In this document: in pieces, positions 1 through 6,795 of the stretch | Layout: each line of letters begins with the position of its first letter | Position numbering within the stretch: position 1 is the stretch's first letter | Assembly (NCBI GenBank): GCA_030679635.1 | Contig: JAUXSZ010000057.1 | Span: forward strand, 1 to 12,890 | Source: Sulfuricurvum sp. | GTDB taxonomy: Bacteria > Campylobacterota > Campylobacteria > Campylobacterales > Sulfurimonadaceae | Reading direction: 5' to 3' | Length of the DNA stretch: 12,890 nucleotides | Position numbers and translations under genes: made by a program | The notes under the pieces: model-generated | Told to the model about the DNA's origin: nothing | Database searches by the model: none | What the model saw: only the letters and a program-made list of their open reading frames with translations

Positions 1-1259
1 CATAACAACTTGACACTTTTGTCAAAATTACCGCTGTTGTAATAAAGATCCCAAAAACGGGCAAACCGTTTCATTTTTTGTATCTGGGTGAAGCTAAGAT
101 TATTGTTTTGGAGGATGTCATAGGGGGGGATATCGCTGTAGATCATCCCGTGCTCTTTGTCATGGCGTGAGAGAGTGGTGCCTGAGAGATTTTTGAGTAT
201 TCCGATTTGAATTTCGCTGTGGGTGAGGGAGCAGAGTTTATCCAGATTTCGTCCAAATCCCTCTATGGTTTCCCCCGGAAGACCGACAATGAGATCGAGG
301 TGCATGTGCGCGGAGGTTTCGTTTTCTAAAAATTGTAAGTTCTCATAGATCTTTTCGAGTTTGAGAGGACGATTTATCCCCTTTGCAATGACGGGATCGA
401 GGGTTTGAATACCGATCTCCAGCTGAAGCGATCCTGGAGGGAATAGGGCTATCTTGGATTTTAACACATCGGGAAAATGGTCGGGTATGACTTCGAAATG
501 GGCAAAATAGGGGGGCTCTTTTGAGAGAAAAAAGTTCAAGATCCGGTTGGCAAAGGTCATGTTGAGATTAAAGGTACGGTCGATAAATTTGAAGCTTCGT
601 GCTCCCCGATTCCAAAGAATTTCAAACTCTTCTAACAGCTCATCGAGGGGAAAATTCCGGACTTTTTCATCGATGGAGGAGAGGCAGAACTCGCACTCAA
701 ACGGGCAGCCTCTCGACGCCTCAACATAAATAGTGCGGTGTTGGATATCTTCATCGCTGTAGGCGCTGTAAGGGAGGGCAATAGCCTTGAGATTAGGCAT
801 CGCGGCTTTGATAAACTCCGTTTTCCCCGCGCTTGTCGAAGGGTGGTATGGTTCGACAGGCTCACCATGAACGGGATTAAGTATTTTTCTACACAGTTCA
901 TAAAATGCCACTTCCCCCTCGCCGCTTATGATGTAATCGGCACGGTCAAAATTGACACGGTGAGGCAGATATCCGGCTTCGGGTCCCCCGAGGACGATTA
1001 CGGTATCGGGGGCTACTTTTTTGAGTATTTCGATCAGCTGGGAAGTTTCTGAAGCATTCCAAATATAGACACTGATGCCGACAATCTTCGGTTTTTGTTC
1101 CAGTATCACTTCGGCAATGCTTTGAATCTGTTCGTTGATGGTAAATTCGAGTATCTGAGCATCGCTTTGGAGCTCACCCAAATTGGCATAAAGATAGCGA
1201 AGTCCCAATGCGCTATGGGCATAGCGGGCATTGAGGGTCGTTAGGAGAATAGAGGTCAT
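1..1259 (-). CDS. Cobalamin-binding radical SAM protein, DUF4080-type (3' end beyond window)
   Basis: Reading the minus strand from the ATG at 1259-1257 gives 419 uninterrupted codons to the left edge, so the C-terminus is missing. Residues about 1-125 look like a B12-binding Rossmann domain (KIVGISVYIWNASE, then VIVLGGPEAGYLP and ISGEGE). Residues 181-192 hold ASRGCPFECEFC, the CX3CX2C motif (Cys185, 189, 192) that binds the 4Fe-4S cluster of radical SAM enzymes. FKFIDRTFN (about 223-231) and LDLIVGLPGE (321-330) fit the TIM-barrel core of the COG1032 group. The architecture matches uncharacterised B12-binding radical SAM proteins that often end in a DUF4080 domain. The substrate is unknown. 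Residues about 128-148 are a palindromic-element insertion. The start overlaps the stop of the upstream ParA-like gene (ATGA), so the two are probably co-transcribed and translationally coupled. An AAAGG about 9 nt upstream may serve as ribosome binding site. Confidence 0.88.
   Translation of the reverse strand, partial: MTSILLTTLNARYAHSALGLRYLYANLGELQSDAQILEFTINEQIQSIAEVILEQKPKIVGISVYIWNASETSQLIEILKKVAPDTVIVLGGPEAGYLPHRVNFDRADYIISGEGEVAFYELCRKILNPVHGEPVEPYHPSTSAGKTEFIKAAMPNLKAIALPYSAYSDEDIQHRTIYVEASRGCPFECEFCLSSIDEKVRNFPLDELLEEFEILWNRGARSFKFIDRTFNLNMTFANRILNFFLSKEPPYFAHFEVIPDHFPDVLKSKIALFPPGSLQLEIGIQTLDPVIAKGINRPLKLEKIYENLQFLENETSAHMHLDLIVGLPGETIEGFGRNLDKLCSLTHSEIQIGILKNLSGTTLSRHDKEHGMIYSDIPPYDILQNNNLSFTQIQKMKRFARFWDLYYNSGNFDKSVKLL
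818..874. repeat. Palindromic element inserted in-frame in the radical SAM gene
   Basis: The outer arms CCGTT (818-822) and AACGG (870-874) enclose a 10-bp stem, GCTTGTCGAA (831-840) with TTCGACAGGC (852-861), which has one G-T pair and an 11-nt loop. Read on the minus strand it is translated as NPVHGEPVEP, then YHPSTSAGKTEF, without breaking the frame. From general knowledge, this wording (VHGEPVEP, TTCGACA/TGTCGAA) is that of a short palindromic repeat scattered through many bacterial genomes. No second copy was noticed in this window, so its copy number in this genome is unknown. Confidence 0.7.
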
Positions 1260-1840
1260 TGTACGGAGCCTTTAAAATAGTGGCCATCGGTGACGAAGAG
1301 TTTGAGTATTTTATAATATTCGCTGTAGGCTTGTTTGTAAAGATGTTGCGTATGTTTGCTGGATTCATACAGCTCGCTGGCACTCATCCCCGTTTCGAGA
1401 GCATTCTTGAGCAGTTTGGTACGGCGTAAATAGGTGAATGCGAGATTGGGAAAGTGTGCATGGATTTTTTCACGTATTATAGCGGCATCATTGGAATTAT
1501 CAATCATATTGGCAAAAACGAGGATGGTTTTTTCTTTGTAATTTTTGATGAAGATCAAACTTTTCATGATCGAATTGAGATCATTGATCGTGGCGACCAA
1601 AATAATGTCGGATTGACGTAAGATTTCATCAGCATGTGGGGCATCAAATCCGCCGAAATCGTAAACAGTGTCGGGATGAAGGGGAATTTTATTGGGGTAG
1701 TAGCGTGCATTTTTGTATTTGTTAAGGACTACGGACATGTCATTGGTCGCATAGCGATAGCCAAGATCCTTTGCGAGAGAAAATGCAAGAGAGGTTTTAC
1801 CCACTCCCCCTTTGGTCGATGCGATAGAGATAATAGCCAT
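1256..1840 (-). CDS. Orphan ParA/MinD-like P-loop ATPase
   Basis: This 194-residue protein begins with a deviant Walker A motif, STKGGVGKTS, with the signature Lys10 and the P-loop Lys15. YDFGGFDAP (60-68) sits where ParA proteins have the Walker B/A' aspartate. FANMID (109-114) resembles the conserved Asn strand, and RRTKLLKNALETGMSASEL (139-157) matches the C-terminal helix region of ParA-type ATPases. It is short for a chromosomal ParA or MinD, has no N-terminal DNA-binding extension, and no parB lies nearby. The family uses ATP-dependent dimerisation to position or load partners. Here the partner could be the radical SAM protein whose start overlaps this stop (ATGA), but that is inference. 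The start is supported by GGA five bases before the ATG and by the Walker A motif so close to the N-terminus. Confidence 0.9.
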   Translation of the reverse strand: MAIISIASTKGGVGKTSLAFSLAKDLGYRYATNDMSVVLNKYKNARYYPNKIPLHPDTVYDFGGFDAPHADEILRQSDIILVATINDLNSIMKSLIFIKNYKEKTILVFANMIDNSNDAAIIREKIHAHFPNLAFTYLRRTKLLKNALETGMSASELYESSKHTQHLYKQAYSEYYKILKLFVTDGHYFKGSVQ

Positions 1841-1861
1841 TATTTTCCATACTTAACGTTT

Positions 1862-1889
1862 TTGCAACTATAGCATAATACGCTATACT
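1862..1889 (+). promoter_or_regulatory. ycaO: Putative promoter for the ycaO-MATE operon
   Basis: TTGCAA (1862-1867) and TATACT (1884-1889) are separated by 16 nt, a reasonable sigma-70 promoter. Transcription would start near 1896. GAAAGAGA (1903-1910) just before the ATG at 1917 is the likely ribosome binding site. Confidence 0.55.
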
Positions 1890-1890
1890 T
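1866..1890. repeat. Inverted repeat spanning both divergent -10 boxes
   Basis: AA-N-TATAGC (1866-1874) mirrors GCTATA-N-TT (1882-1890) across a 7-nt spacer. The symmetry may simply come from two facing -10 boxes, or it may be an operator. Confidence 0.5.
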
Positions 1891-1894
1891 TAAC
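1867..1894 (-). promoter_or_regulatory. Putative promoter for the ParA-like/radical SAM pair
   Basis: On the minus strand TATAGT (1872-1867) is a possible -10 box, with a weak TTAAAG/GTTAAA region about 16 nt upstream. Transcription would begin near 1860, giving a leader of about 20 nt. It overlaps the plus-strand promoter almost completely. Confidence 0.4.
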
Positions 1895-1916
1895 TAAAAT
1901 TTGAAAGAGACTATCA

Positions 1917-3545
1917 ATGAATCTTTTATCCAAAAATGCCCCACTGGAAGAGTCCATCAAGAAAATGAAGGCGGTTTTGGTCGACGTTGGATGCGAAGCA
2001 ACTTTCTCCCAAGAGAAACACCCCTTAGAGCACTGTTATTCTATCAATTTGGCATCGGTAGAGGCACCTAAACATATCTATTCGAACGGAAAAGGGATTG
2101 TATCGGAAGCCTCCATGGCGAGTGCATTGGGTGAATACATTGAGCGCCTTCAGACGAACAACTTTTTTATCGACTTTTATCTTCCAAATCGCAAATACTA
2201 TCCGGATGAAATAGCATTTGAGTTTGGCGGAGCCTATTTGAACGATGAGTTACGTAAAGTGTATGATCCCGATGGCCAGTTGGATGATGAGGCTCTTGTG
2301 GACTATAACAGTGATTATGAGGATAAAATCGTAGCCCTTCCCTTTCACAAGTACTCAAACGGTGAGACCGTATATCTGCCGCTCAATATTTTGAGCAATC
2401 TCTATGTCAGCAACGGATTGGCGACAGGCAATACCCCTGAAGAGGCGAAAGTTCAAGCTTTGAGTGAGATATTCGAGCGTTATGCCAAAATAGAGATTAT
2501 TAAAAACGGGTATGCTCTTCCGAAATTTCCCGACGAAATCATTCAGTCGTATGAGAGACTTCATCAGGATGTTCATGCGCTGAGAGAATTGGGATACATC
2601 GTTGAAGTTTTGGATGCGTCGTTAGGGGGAAAATTCCCGGTAACCGCGATTTCACTCATCAATCCGGAGAATTCGACCCTTTTTGTCTCTTTCGGAGCAC
2701 ACCCGATTTTGCAGGTATGTCTCGAGCGTACGATGACCGAGTTGATGCAAGGGCGCGGTTTGGAAAATCTGGATGCGTTTGAAGTTCCGACATTTGATAT
2801 GAGTATTGTTTCGGACAGTTTCAATCTGGAGTCCCATTTTATCGATTCGAACGGCAAACTGGGATTCGGATTTTTGAATGCAAAAAAAAGTTTTAAATAC
2901 ACACCGTGGAGCTATGCGGGCGAGGGGAGTCAGGAAGAATACGCCTATTTAACAGGGATATTGGGTCAGACGGGCAAAGAGATGTATTTGAGAGAATACA
3001 ACTATCTTGGTTTTTATTCCTGCCAGATGATCGTCCCTAGTGTATCGGAAGTCTATCCGATAGAGGATTTGACCTACAACAATAAGAACAGTGGTAAATT
3101 CATCCGAGAAATGGTTTTGAATTTTACAGAGTTCGACCCTGAAGAAGTTTTAGAAAATATTGAGTCATTAGAAGATTCGCTCAATGTTGAAAAATACATA
3201 GGGGTCATTTTTGAGAATAATTTTACGATGGTTGAGTTAAAAGCACAAATGCATCTGTGTGCCGGAAATCCGGAAGAAGCGCTTCCCTTACTCGAATTTG
3301 GAACTTCTAAAATGGGGCATATCGTTGCAGAGTTGATTCGAATGAGCGAGGCGGAACTGGCATGGGAAGAATACGAAGAGGCTCTGTTTGATATCTATGG
3401 CAAAGAGAACGTTGAAAAAGCGTTGCTCATTATCGAAGGTGAAGAATTTTTGCTTGATGTGACGTTGCACACTGATTATCTCAACATGCTCAAACTGTAC
3501 GATCGATTGGACCTAAAAAAAGCGAAAATGGTTAAAAAAAGTTAA
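1917..3545 (+). CDS. ycaO: YcaO protein, RimO-associated type (E. coli YcaO clade)
   Basis: The 542-residue product lines up along its whole length with E. coli YcaO as I recall it. Shared features are LEESI near the start, YSNGKG (55-60), SALGEYIERL (69-78), LPFHKYSN, LYVSNGLATGNT (162-173), QALSEIFERY (180-189), then DASLGG, FGAHP, TELMQGRGL, NLESHFIDS and IVPSVSEVYP. Glu73, Glu76, Glu184 and Glu187 are the glutamates expected to hold ATP-Mg. The C-terminal third (about 390-542) is helical and resembles the TPR-like extension of the E. coli protein. It ends KKAKMVKKS, without the proline-rich PxPxP tail of azoline-forming YcaO cyclodehydratases. E. coli YcaO is reported to enhance RimO-dependent methylthiolation of ribosomal protein S12, and the same role is inferred here. 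It is the first gene of a two-gene operon with a MATE exporter. Confidence 0.92.
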   Translation: MNLLSKNAPLEESIKKMKAVLVDVGCEATFSQEKHPLEHCYSINLASVEAPKHIYSNGKGIVSEASMASALGEYIERLQTNNFFIDFYLPNRKYYPDEIAFEFGGAYLNDELRKVYDPDGQLDDEALVDYNSDYEDKIVALPFHKYSNGETVYLPLNILSNLYVSNGLATGNTPEEAKVQALSEIFERYAKIEIIKNGYALPKFPDEIIQSYERLHQDVHALRELGYIVEVLDASLGGKFPVTAISLINPENSTLFVSFGAHPILQVCLERTMTELMQGRGLENLDAFEVPTFDMSIVSDSFNLESHFIDSNGKLGFGFLNAKKSFKYTPWSYAGEGSQEEYAYLTGILGQTGKEMYLREYNYLGFYSCQMIVPSVSEVYPIEDLTYNNKNSGKFIREMVLNFTEFDPEEVLENIESLEDSLNVEKYIGVIFENNFTMVELKAQMHLCAGNPEEALPLLEFGTSKMGHIVAELIRMSEAELAWEEYEEALFDIYGKENVEKALLIIEGEEFLLDVTLHTDYLNMLKLYDRLDLKKAKMVKKS

Positions 3546-3549
3546 CCAT

Positions 3550-4893
3550 ATGCACATTGATTTGACTCAAGGTGAACTCAAAGTCCAGATTAAAAAGCTC
3601 GCAATTCCTGCAAGCATAGGCTTTTTCTTTCATACGATGTACAACGTAACCGATACGTATTTCGCAGGATTGATATCGACGCAGGCGCTTTCGGCACTCG
3701 CCCTCTCTTTTTCGGTCTTTTTTATGATGATTGCACTCGCCGGAGGAATGAGTGAGGCCGTTACTTCTCTGGTCGGAAATGCGTTAGGAAAAAAAGATCC
3801 TAAGATGGCAGGACATATTGCCCTGAATTCTTTAGTCTTTGCTCTTTTTCTCTCTTTTGTCTTAACCGTGACAGGGGTACTTTCTACCCCGTATTTGATG
3901 ACATTATTAGGGGCAAAAGGTGCCTATTTGCAAGAATCGCTAGACTATATTAATGTCATTCTATACGGTTCTGTCTTCTTTATCTTCAGCTTTTTTATCA
4001 ATGCCCTCTTAAATGCGGTAGGCGATACCGTCTCGTTTCGAAATATTTTGATGTTCACTTCTGTATTGAACATTGTGTTGGATTACTGGTTTGTCTATGG
4101 AGGATTAGGGGTCGAACCTTTGGGTCTGATGGGAATATCTTTGGCTACCGTTATTGCCGAGCTTATCACGGTCGTCTACCTTTTTTATAAATTAAACAAG
4201 ACCTCCCTGCTTAATAGCACTAAAGAATTTTATTTTGATAGATCGGTCTTTAAAGAGTTTATTAAACAAGGGCTCCCTCCAAGCGCCAATATGGTATTAA
4301 TGGCAGCAGGTATCTTTATCATTACCTATTTTGCAGCACCTTTTGGACAGGAAGTGATTGCCGCTTTTGGAATCGGAATGAGGATCGAACAAATTATCTT
4401 GATGCCGAGTATTGGCCTTAATGTCGCAGTACTGGCTATTGTTTCTCAAAACAATGGGGCAAAGCAGTTTGAACGGATTGCACAGACTTTGAAGGTTTCA
4501 CTCTATTACGGCGGAGTGATCTCTTTGATTGGTATGCTTTTATTACTGGTTGGGGCAGAACAGTTTATGGAGTTGTTTAGTGATGATAGTAAAGTGATAG
4601 AAGCGGGTGCCCTCTACTTACGGGTGGAAGCCTTTATCCTCTTCTCTTTTGTTGTGATTTTTGTCCATCTTGCAATGCTTCAAGGGATTGAGAAGCCGAG
4701 TTTTATCTTTTATATCTCTATCTTTAGACAGATCATCGCACCGATTTTATTGTTAAGTCTGGTCTCTTATTTAGCCTTGGGAATGCTTTGGGTTTGGTTG
4801 AGTATTGCTCTGATCGTAACGTTCTCGGCTTTAGCGACATGGAGGTACAGCTACCAAAAACTAGAGGAAGTTTCAAAAAATAAAGAGGAGTGA
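3550..4893 (+). CDS. MATE-family multidrug/Na+ or H+ antiporter
   Basis: This is a 447-residue, highly hydrophobic protein with about 12 predicted membrane segments in two similar halves, the usual size for MATE transporters. Family features include Pro20 and Asp35 in the first segment (LAIPASIGFF, YNVTDTYFAG), GMSEAVTSLVGNALGKKD (66-83), ALLNAVGDT and NIVLDYWFVYGG in the N half, and ANMVLMAAG and FGIGMRIEQI in the C half. It would sit in the inner membrane and export cationic or aromatic compounds using a Na+ or H+ gradient; the substrate cannot be read from sequence. The ATG lies 4 bp after the ycaO stop with no good Shine-Dalgarno sequence, which suggests translation coupled to ycaO. The gene ends about 40 bp from the convergent HD-GYP gene. 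Confidence 0.9.
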   Translation: MHIDLTQGELKVQIKKLAIPASIGFFFHTMYNVTDTYFAGLISTQALSALALSFSVFFMMIALAGGMSEAVTSLVGNALGKKDPKMAGHIALNSLVFALFLSFVLTVTGVLSTPYLMTLLGAKGAYLQESLDYINVILYGSVFFIFSFFINALLNAVGDTVSFRNILMFTSVLNIVLDYWFVYGGLGVEPLGLMGISLATVIAELITVVYLFYKLNKTSLLNSTKEFYFDRSVFKEFIKQGLPPSANMVLMAAGIFIITYFAAPFGQEVIAAFGIGMRIEQIILMPSIGLNVAVLAIVSQNNGAKQFERIAQTLKVSLYYGGVISLIGMLLLLVGAEQFMELFSDDSKVIEAGALYLRVEAFILFSFVVIFVHLAMLQGIEKPSFIFYISIFRQIIAPILLLSLVSYLALGMLWVWLSIALIVTFSALATWRYSYQKLEEVSKNKEE

Positions 4894-4933
4894 AGCTAGA
4901 GGATAAATGCACGCGAAAAGATTATAAGAATAA
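4894..4933. other. Convergent gap between MATE and HD-GYP genes
   Basis: These 40 bp separate two converging genes. No convincing hairpin with a T-run was found on either strand, so transcription may run into the opposite gene. Confidence 0.4.
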
Positions 4934-5659
4934 TTACTTCTTGCTGCTGATCGTCTCTTCGAGTTTGCTGATAGTGTCGATTTTTTTCTCGATCAGATGG
5001 GTGACGGTCACCGTAATGGTAATATTGGTATTTTCAAAAAAATCGGCTTCCCTGAGACTATCGGGTGAAAGATCGAGAAAATCCTCGCTGAGAATAACAA
5101 ACGTGTCACCGAAAATACGGTAAATATGATGGTGAGTAAACCGATTTTTAAGTATCTCGGCAAACTTTTCGAGTAAAATATCCCCATTGTGCCATCCCAT
5201 CTGGCGGTTGAACGTGATGAGGTTCTCTAGGCAGATAACCGTTGCATAGCGATACTCATGTGTATGCATATTTATTTGGAGGATTGATTCGAGTGCCCAG
5301 TGATTGTTTAGTCCGGTCAGCTGATCTTTTAAAAAGTAAGCAAAACGCTCCTCTTCCATCGCTGTTTTTGGGTATTGATCGGAGGGTTTGAGGATGATAT
5401 GGTTTAGTACAGTGATGGCCGCATCGGCAACTTCAGGATCAAACTGGATCCCTTTTAGCAATGCAATCTCTTTCAGCGCCTCTTCAACACTTTTTCGAGG
5501 TTTGTAAATTCGGTCGGTTGTCATGGCGTCAAACGCATCCGCGATAATCATTATGCGTGAAAGAGGGGGGATTTGTTCTCCACAGAGTCCATCTGGGTAT
5601 CCGCTGCCGTCGTAGCGTTCGTGGTGGTGGCGCATAATTTCAGCCAGTTCTTTATACAT
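4934..5659 (-). CDS. C-terminal part of the split HD-GYP gene: GYP half plus degenerate GGDEF
   Basis: This 241-residue frame starts inside the HD-GYP domain. HHHERYDGSGYPDG (11-24) carries the paired histidines and GYP signature, and IIADAFDAMTTDRIY (38-52) carries the later conserved aspartates. Residues about 108-200 resemble a GGDEF domain (KDQLTGLNNH, then NGDILLEKFAEIL and YRIFGDTFVIL). The active-site GGDEF is replaced by FGDTF, so cyclase activity is not expected. The C-terminal about 40 residues look like the end of the same domain. The first ATG has no convincing Shine-Dalgarno sequence (CTCCTT, then TAAG, lie upstream), so independent translation is doubtful. It is most likely the rest of the upstream reading frame past the TAA. 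On its own it lacks the HD metal-binding half and cannot be an active phosphodiesterase. Confidence 0.75.
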   Translation of the reverse strand: MYKELAEIMRHHHERYDGSGYPDGLCGEQIPPLSRIMIIADAFDAMTTDRIYKPRKSVEEALKEIALLKGIQFDPEVADAAITVLNHIILKPSDQYPKTAMEEERFAYFLKDQLTGLNNHWALESILQINMHTHEYRYATVICLENLITFNRQMGWHNGDILLEKFAEILKNRFTHHHIYRIFGDTFVILSEDFLDLSPDSLREADFFENTNITITVTVTHLIEKKIDTISKLEETISSKK

Positions 5660-5665
5660 ATCGAC

Positions 5666-5668
5666 TTA
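5666..5668 (-). other. In-frame TAA interrupting the HD-GYP domain
   Basis: The minus-strand reading is CTC CTT TCG TAA GTC GAT ATG TAT, giving LLS-stop-VDMY. In related HD-GYP domains a polar residue follows GYELLS, so a single base change from a codon such as AAA or CAA would explain the stop. Confidence 0.85.
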
Positions 5669-6715
5669 CGAAAGGAGATCATAGCCGGCGGTCAGATGGT
5701 AGTAGATGAGATCTTTTTCGATAGGTGTAAGAATCCCCGGTTTGAGCAAGATAGAATCGGGAATCGCAATTTTGCCGACATCGTGAAGGATGGCAGCCTC
5801 TTTGATTTTTTTGACGATTGATTCGTCATGATACATGGCTCTGGCGATTATCTCACTGTAATAGGCGACTCGCTGCGAGTGGCCTGCCGTATAGGAATCG
5901 CGTTTATCAATCAGTTCAATAACGAGCGAAAGCATACTCTGATAGTTTTTGATTTTTTCGATCTCTTTGGCGTATAACTGGAATGCCTTATTCCGTATAA
6001 TCTTGGATGCTGCGATAATAGCACCTAATCCCAAAAACCAAATCAAACCGAGCCAACCGTAGGTGTGGATAAGTGTCTCGCGAGTCATTTTGGCAAATGC
6101 TGCCAAAGGGACAGAAATATCGATACCTCCCCGTATTTCACCGATTTTATTTTCGGATGGATTATGACATTTAAGGCAGCTTTTATCGGTAAACATCGGG
6201 ATCATCATACGTAAATAGGTCCCGCTTTTTTTTTGTTCCAGTTCATAAAAGTCTGTTTTTTTCGGATTGGCACCCAGATAACGAAGTGCTTTTTCTTCCC
6301 ATGCGGTCGCTTTATTGGACGGATTGAGGGGTTTAAGAGCGGATATTCTTGTTTTTTCTCCATACAAAGTCCCGTAGTTCTCCATCATTTGTCTCAAAAC
6401 ATACGATGAATTCATCAATGTCAGCTGTTGACCCAAAGGAGTTTGGATGTCTCGCTCGGGAACATGGGAGAGATACGGACTGGGTGGAGTAATCGTATCG
6501 ATAGGGACATAAACACCGCCGTGCAAAATAGTCCAACTACGGGTTGCAAAATCTTTATTAAGGGCTGTTTTGGCTGTATTTTTTGCGAGGGAGACAATTT
6601 GTCGGGTTTGGTCGTTCCAGTAAAGGAGTGCGGCCATGGACACTAAGAAAGTCCAAACCGCCAATGCAATAAACAGTGATCGGCGATAGGATAAAACAAC
6701 CGTTTTCTTTTCCAT
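5666..6715 (-). CDS. N-terminal part of the split HD-GYP gene: Tll0287-like haem sensor plus HD half
   Basis: The 349-residue frame has a membrane segment at about 12-32, a periplasmic domain, and a second membrane segment at about 217-237. The periplasmic part ends with SCLKCHNPSE, a CxxCH c-type haem motif at 180-184, followed by GEIRGGIDISVP. This is the pattern of the DUF3365/Tll0287-like sensor family. An HD-GYP domain begins at about 255 (ELIDKRDSYTAGHSQRV, AAILHDVGKIAIPDSIL, H340LTAGYDLLS) and stops at TAA (5668-5666) before the GYP motif. The family hydrolyses c-di-GMP in the cytoplasm in response to its sensor, perhaps redox or small ligands at the haem. The start is firm: AAGGA lies 6 nt before the ATG, with an extended -10 box (TGGTATAAC) upstream. 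As it stands the catalytic domain is truncated. Confidence 0.85.
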   Translation of the reverse strand: MEKKTVVLSYRRSLFIALAVWTFLVSMAALLYWNDQTRQIVSLAKNTAKTALNKDFATRSWTILHGGVYVPIDTITPPSPYLSHVPERDIQTPLGQQLTLMNSSYVLRQMMENYGTLYGEKTRISALKPLNPSNKATAWEEKALRYLGANPKKTDFYELEQKKSGTYLRMMIPMFTDKSCLKCHNPSENKIGEIRGGIDISVPLAAFAKMTRETLIHTYGWLGLIWFLGLGAIIAASKIIRNKAFQLYAKEIEKIKNYQSMLSLVIELIDKRDSYTAGHSQRVAYYSEIIARAMYHDESIVKKIKEAAILHDVGKIAIPDSILLKPGILTPIEKDLIYYHLTAGYDLLS

Positions 6716-6725
6716 TTCCGATCCT

Positions 6726-6770
6726 TGTTAAAATATTTGTTCATGTTATACCATGGTAATTCTTTTAACA
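6726..6770. repeat. Nested inverted repeats around the HD-GYP promoter
   Basis: TGTTAAAA (6726-6733) and TTTTAACA (6763-6770) are perfect inverted arms flanking the -10 box. Between them is the 10-bp palindrome TACCATGGTA (6749-6758), off-centre and overlapping the -10. It could be an operator, and it has no T-run that would make it a terminator. Confidence 0.4.
6745..6753 (-). promoter_or_regulatory. Putative extended -10 promoter of the HD-GYP gene
   Basis: The minus strand reads TGGTATAAC (6753-6745), an extended -10 box. TTACAA lies about 20 nt further upstream, a little far for a -35. The predicted start near 6738 gives a leader of about 22 nt containing the AAGGA ribosome binding site (6726-6722). 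Confidence 0.5.
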
Positions 6771-6795
6771 TTGTAAATCGGGAGAAAGGATCGCT

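Larger units (their letters stand above)
4934..6715 (-). pseudogene. HD-GYP c-di-GMP phosphodiesterase gene split by an in-frame TAA
   Basis: The two reading frames 5666-6715 and 4934-5659 are in the same phase. Only a TAA and two sense codons (Val-Asp) separate the end of the first from the ATG of the second. Reading through the stop gives a continuous protein of about 593 residues: membrane segment, Tll0287-like CxxCH domain, membrane segment, HD-GYP domain, degenerate GGDEF domain. The stop falls between the HDxGK half and the HHE..GSGYP half of a single HD-GYP domain, so neither piece alone is a complete domain. No frameshift or second lesion was seen. A recent nonsense mutation, a sequencing error or programmed readthrough would all look like this. 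Confidence 0.8.

Noticed and set aside
738..1052. Plus-strand open frame of 104 codons
   Set aside because: It lies antisense inside the continuous radical SAM reading frame, which has clear family motifs; it has no recognisable features of its own.
1256..4893. Possible RiPP biosynthetic cluster (radical SAM, YcaO, exporter close together)
   Set aside because: No precursor peptide gene was found in the gaps, the YcaO is of the E. coli RimO-associated type without a PxPxP tail, and the radical SAM gene is divergent from ycaO and lacks a visible RiPP recognition or SPASM region in the part seen.
4890..5123. Plus-strand open frame of 77 codons overlapping the MATE stop by 4 bp
   Set aside because: It runs antisense to the conserved HD-GYP/GGDEF gene and has no family motif, although the ATGA overlap and hydrophobic stretch look tempting.
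5657..5668. Frameshift as the cause of the split HD-GYP gene
   Set aside because: The codon phase is the same on both sides of the TAA, so a substitution to a stop codon is enough; no indel is needed.
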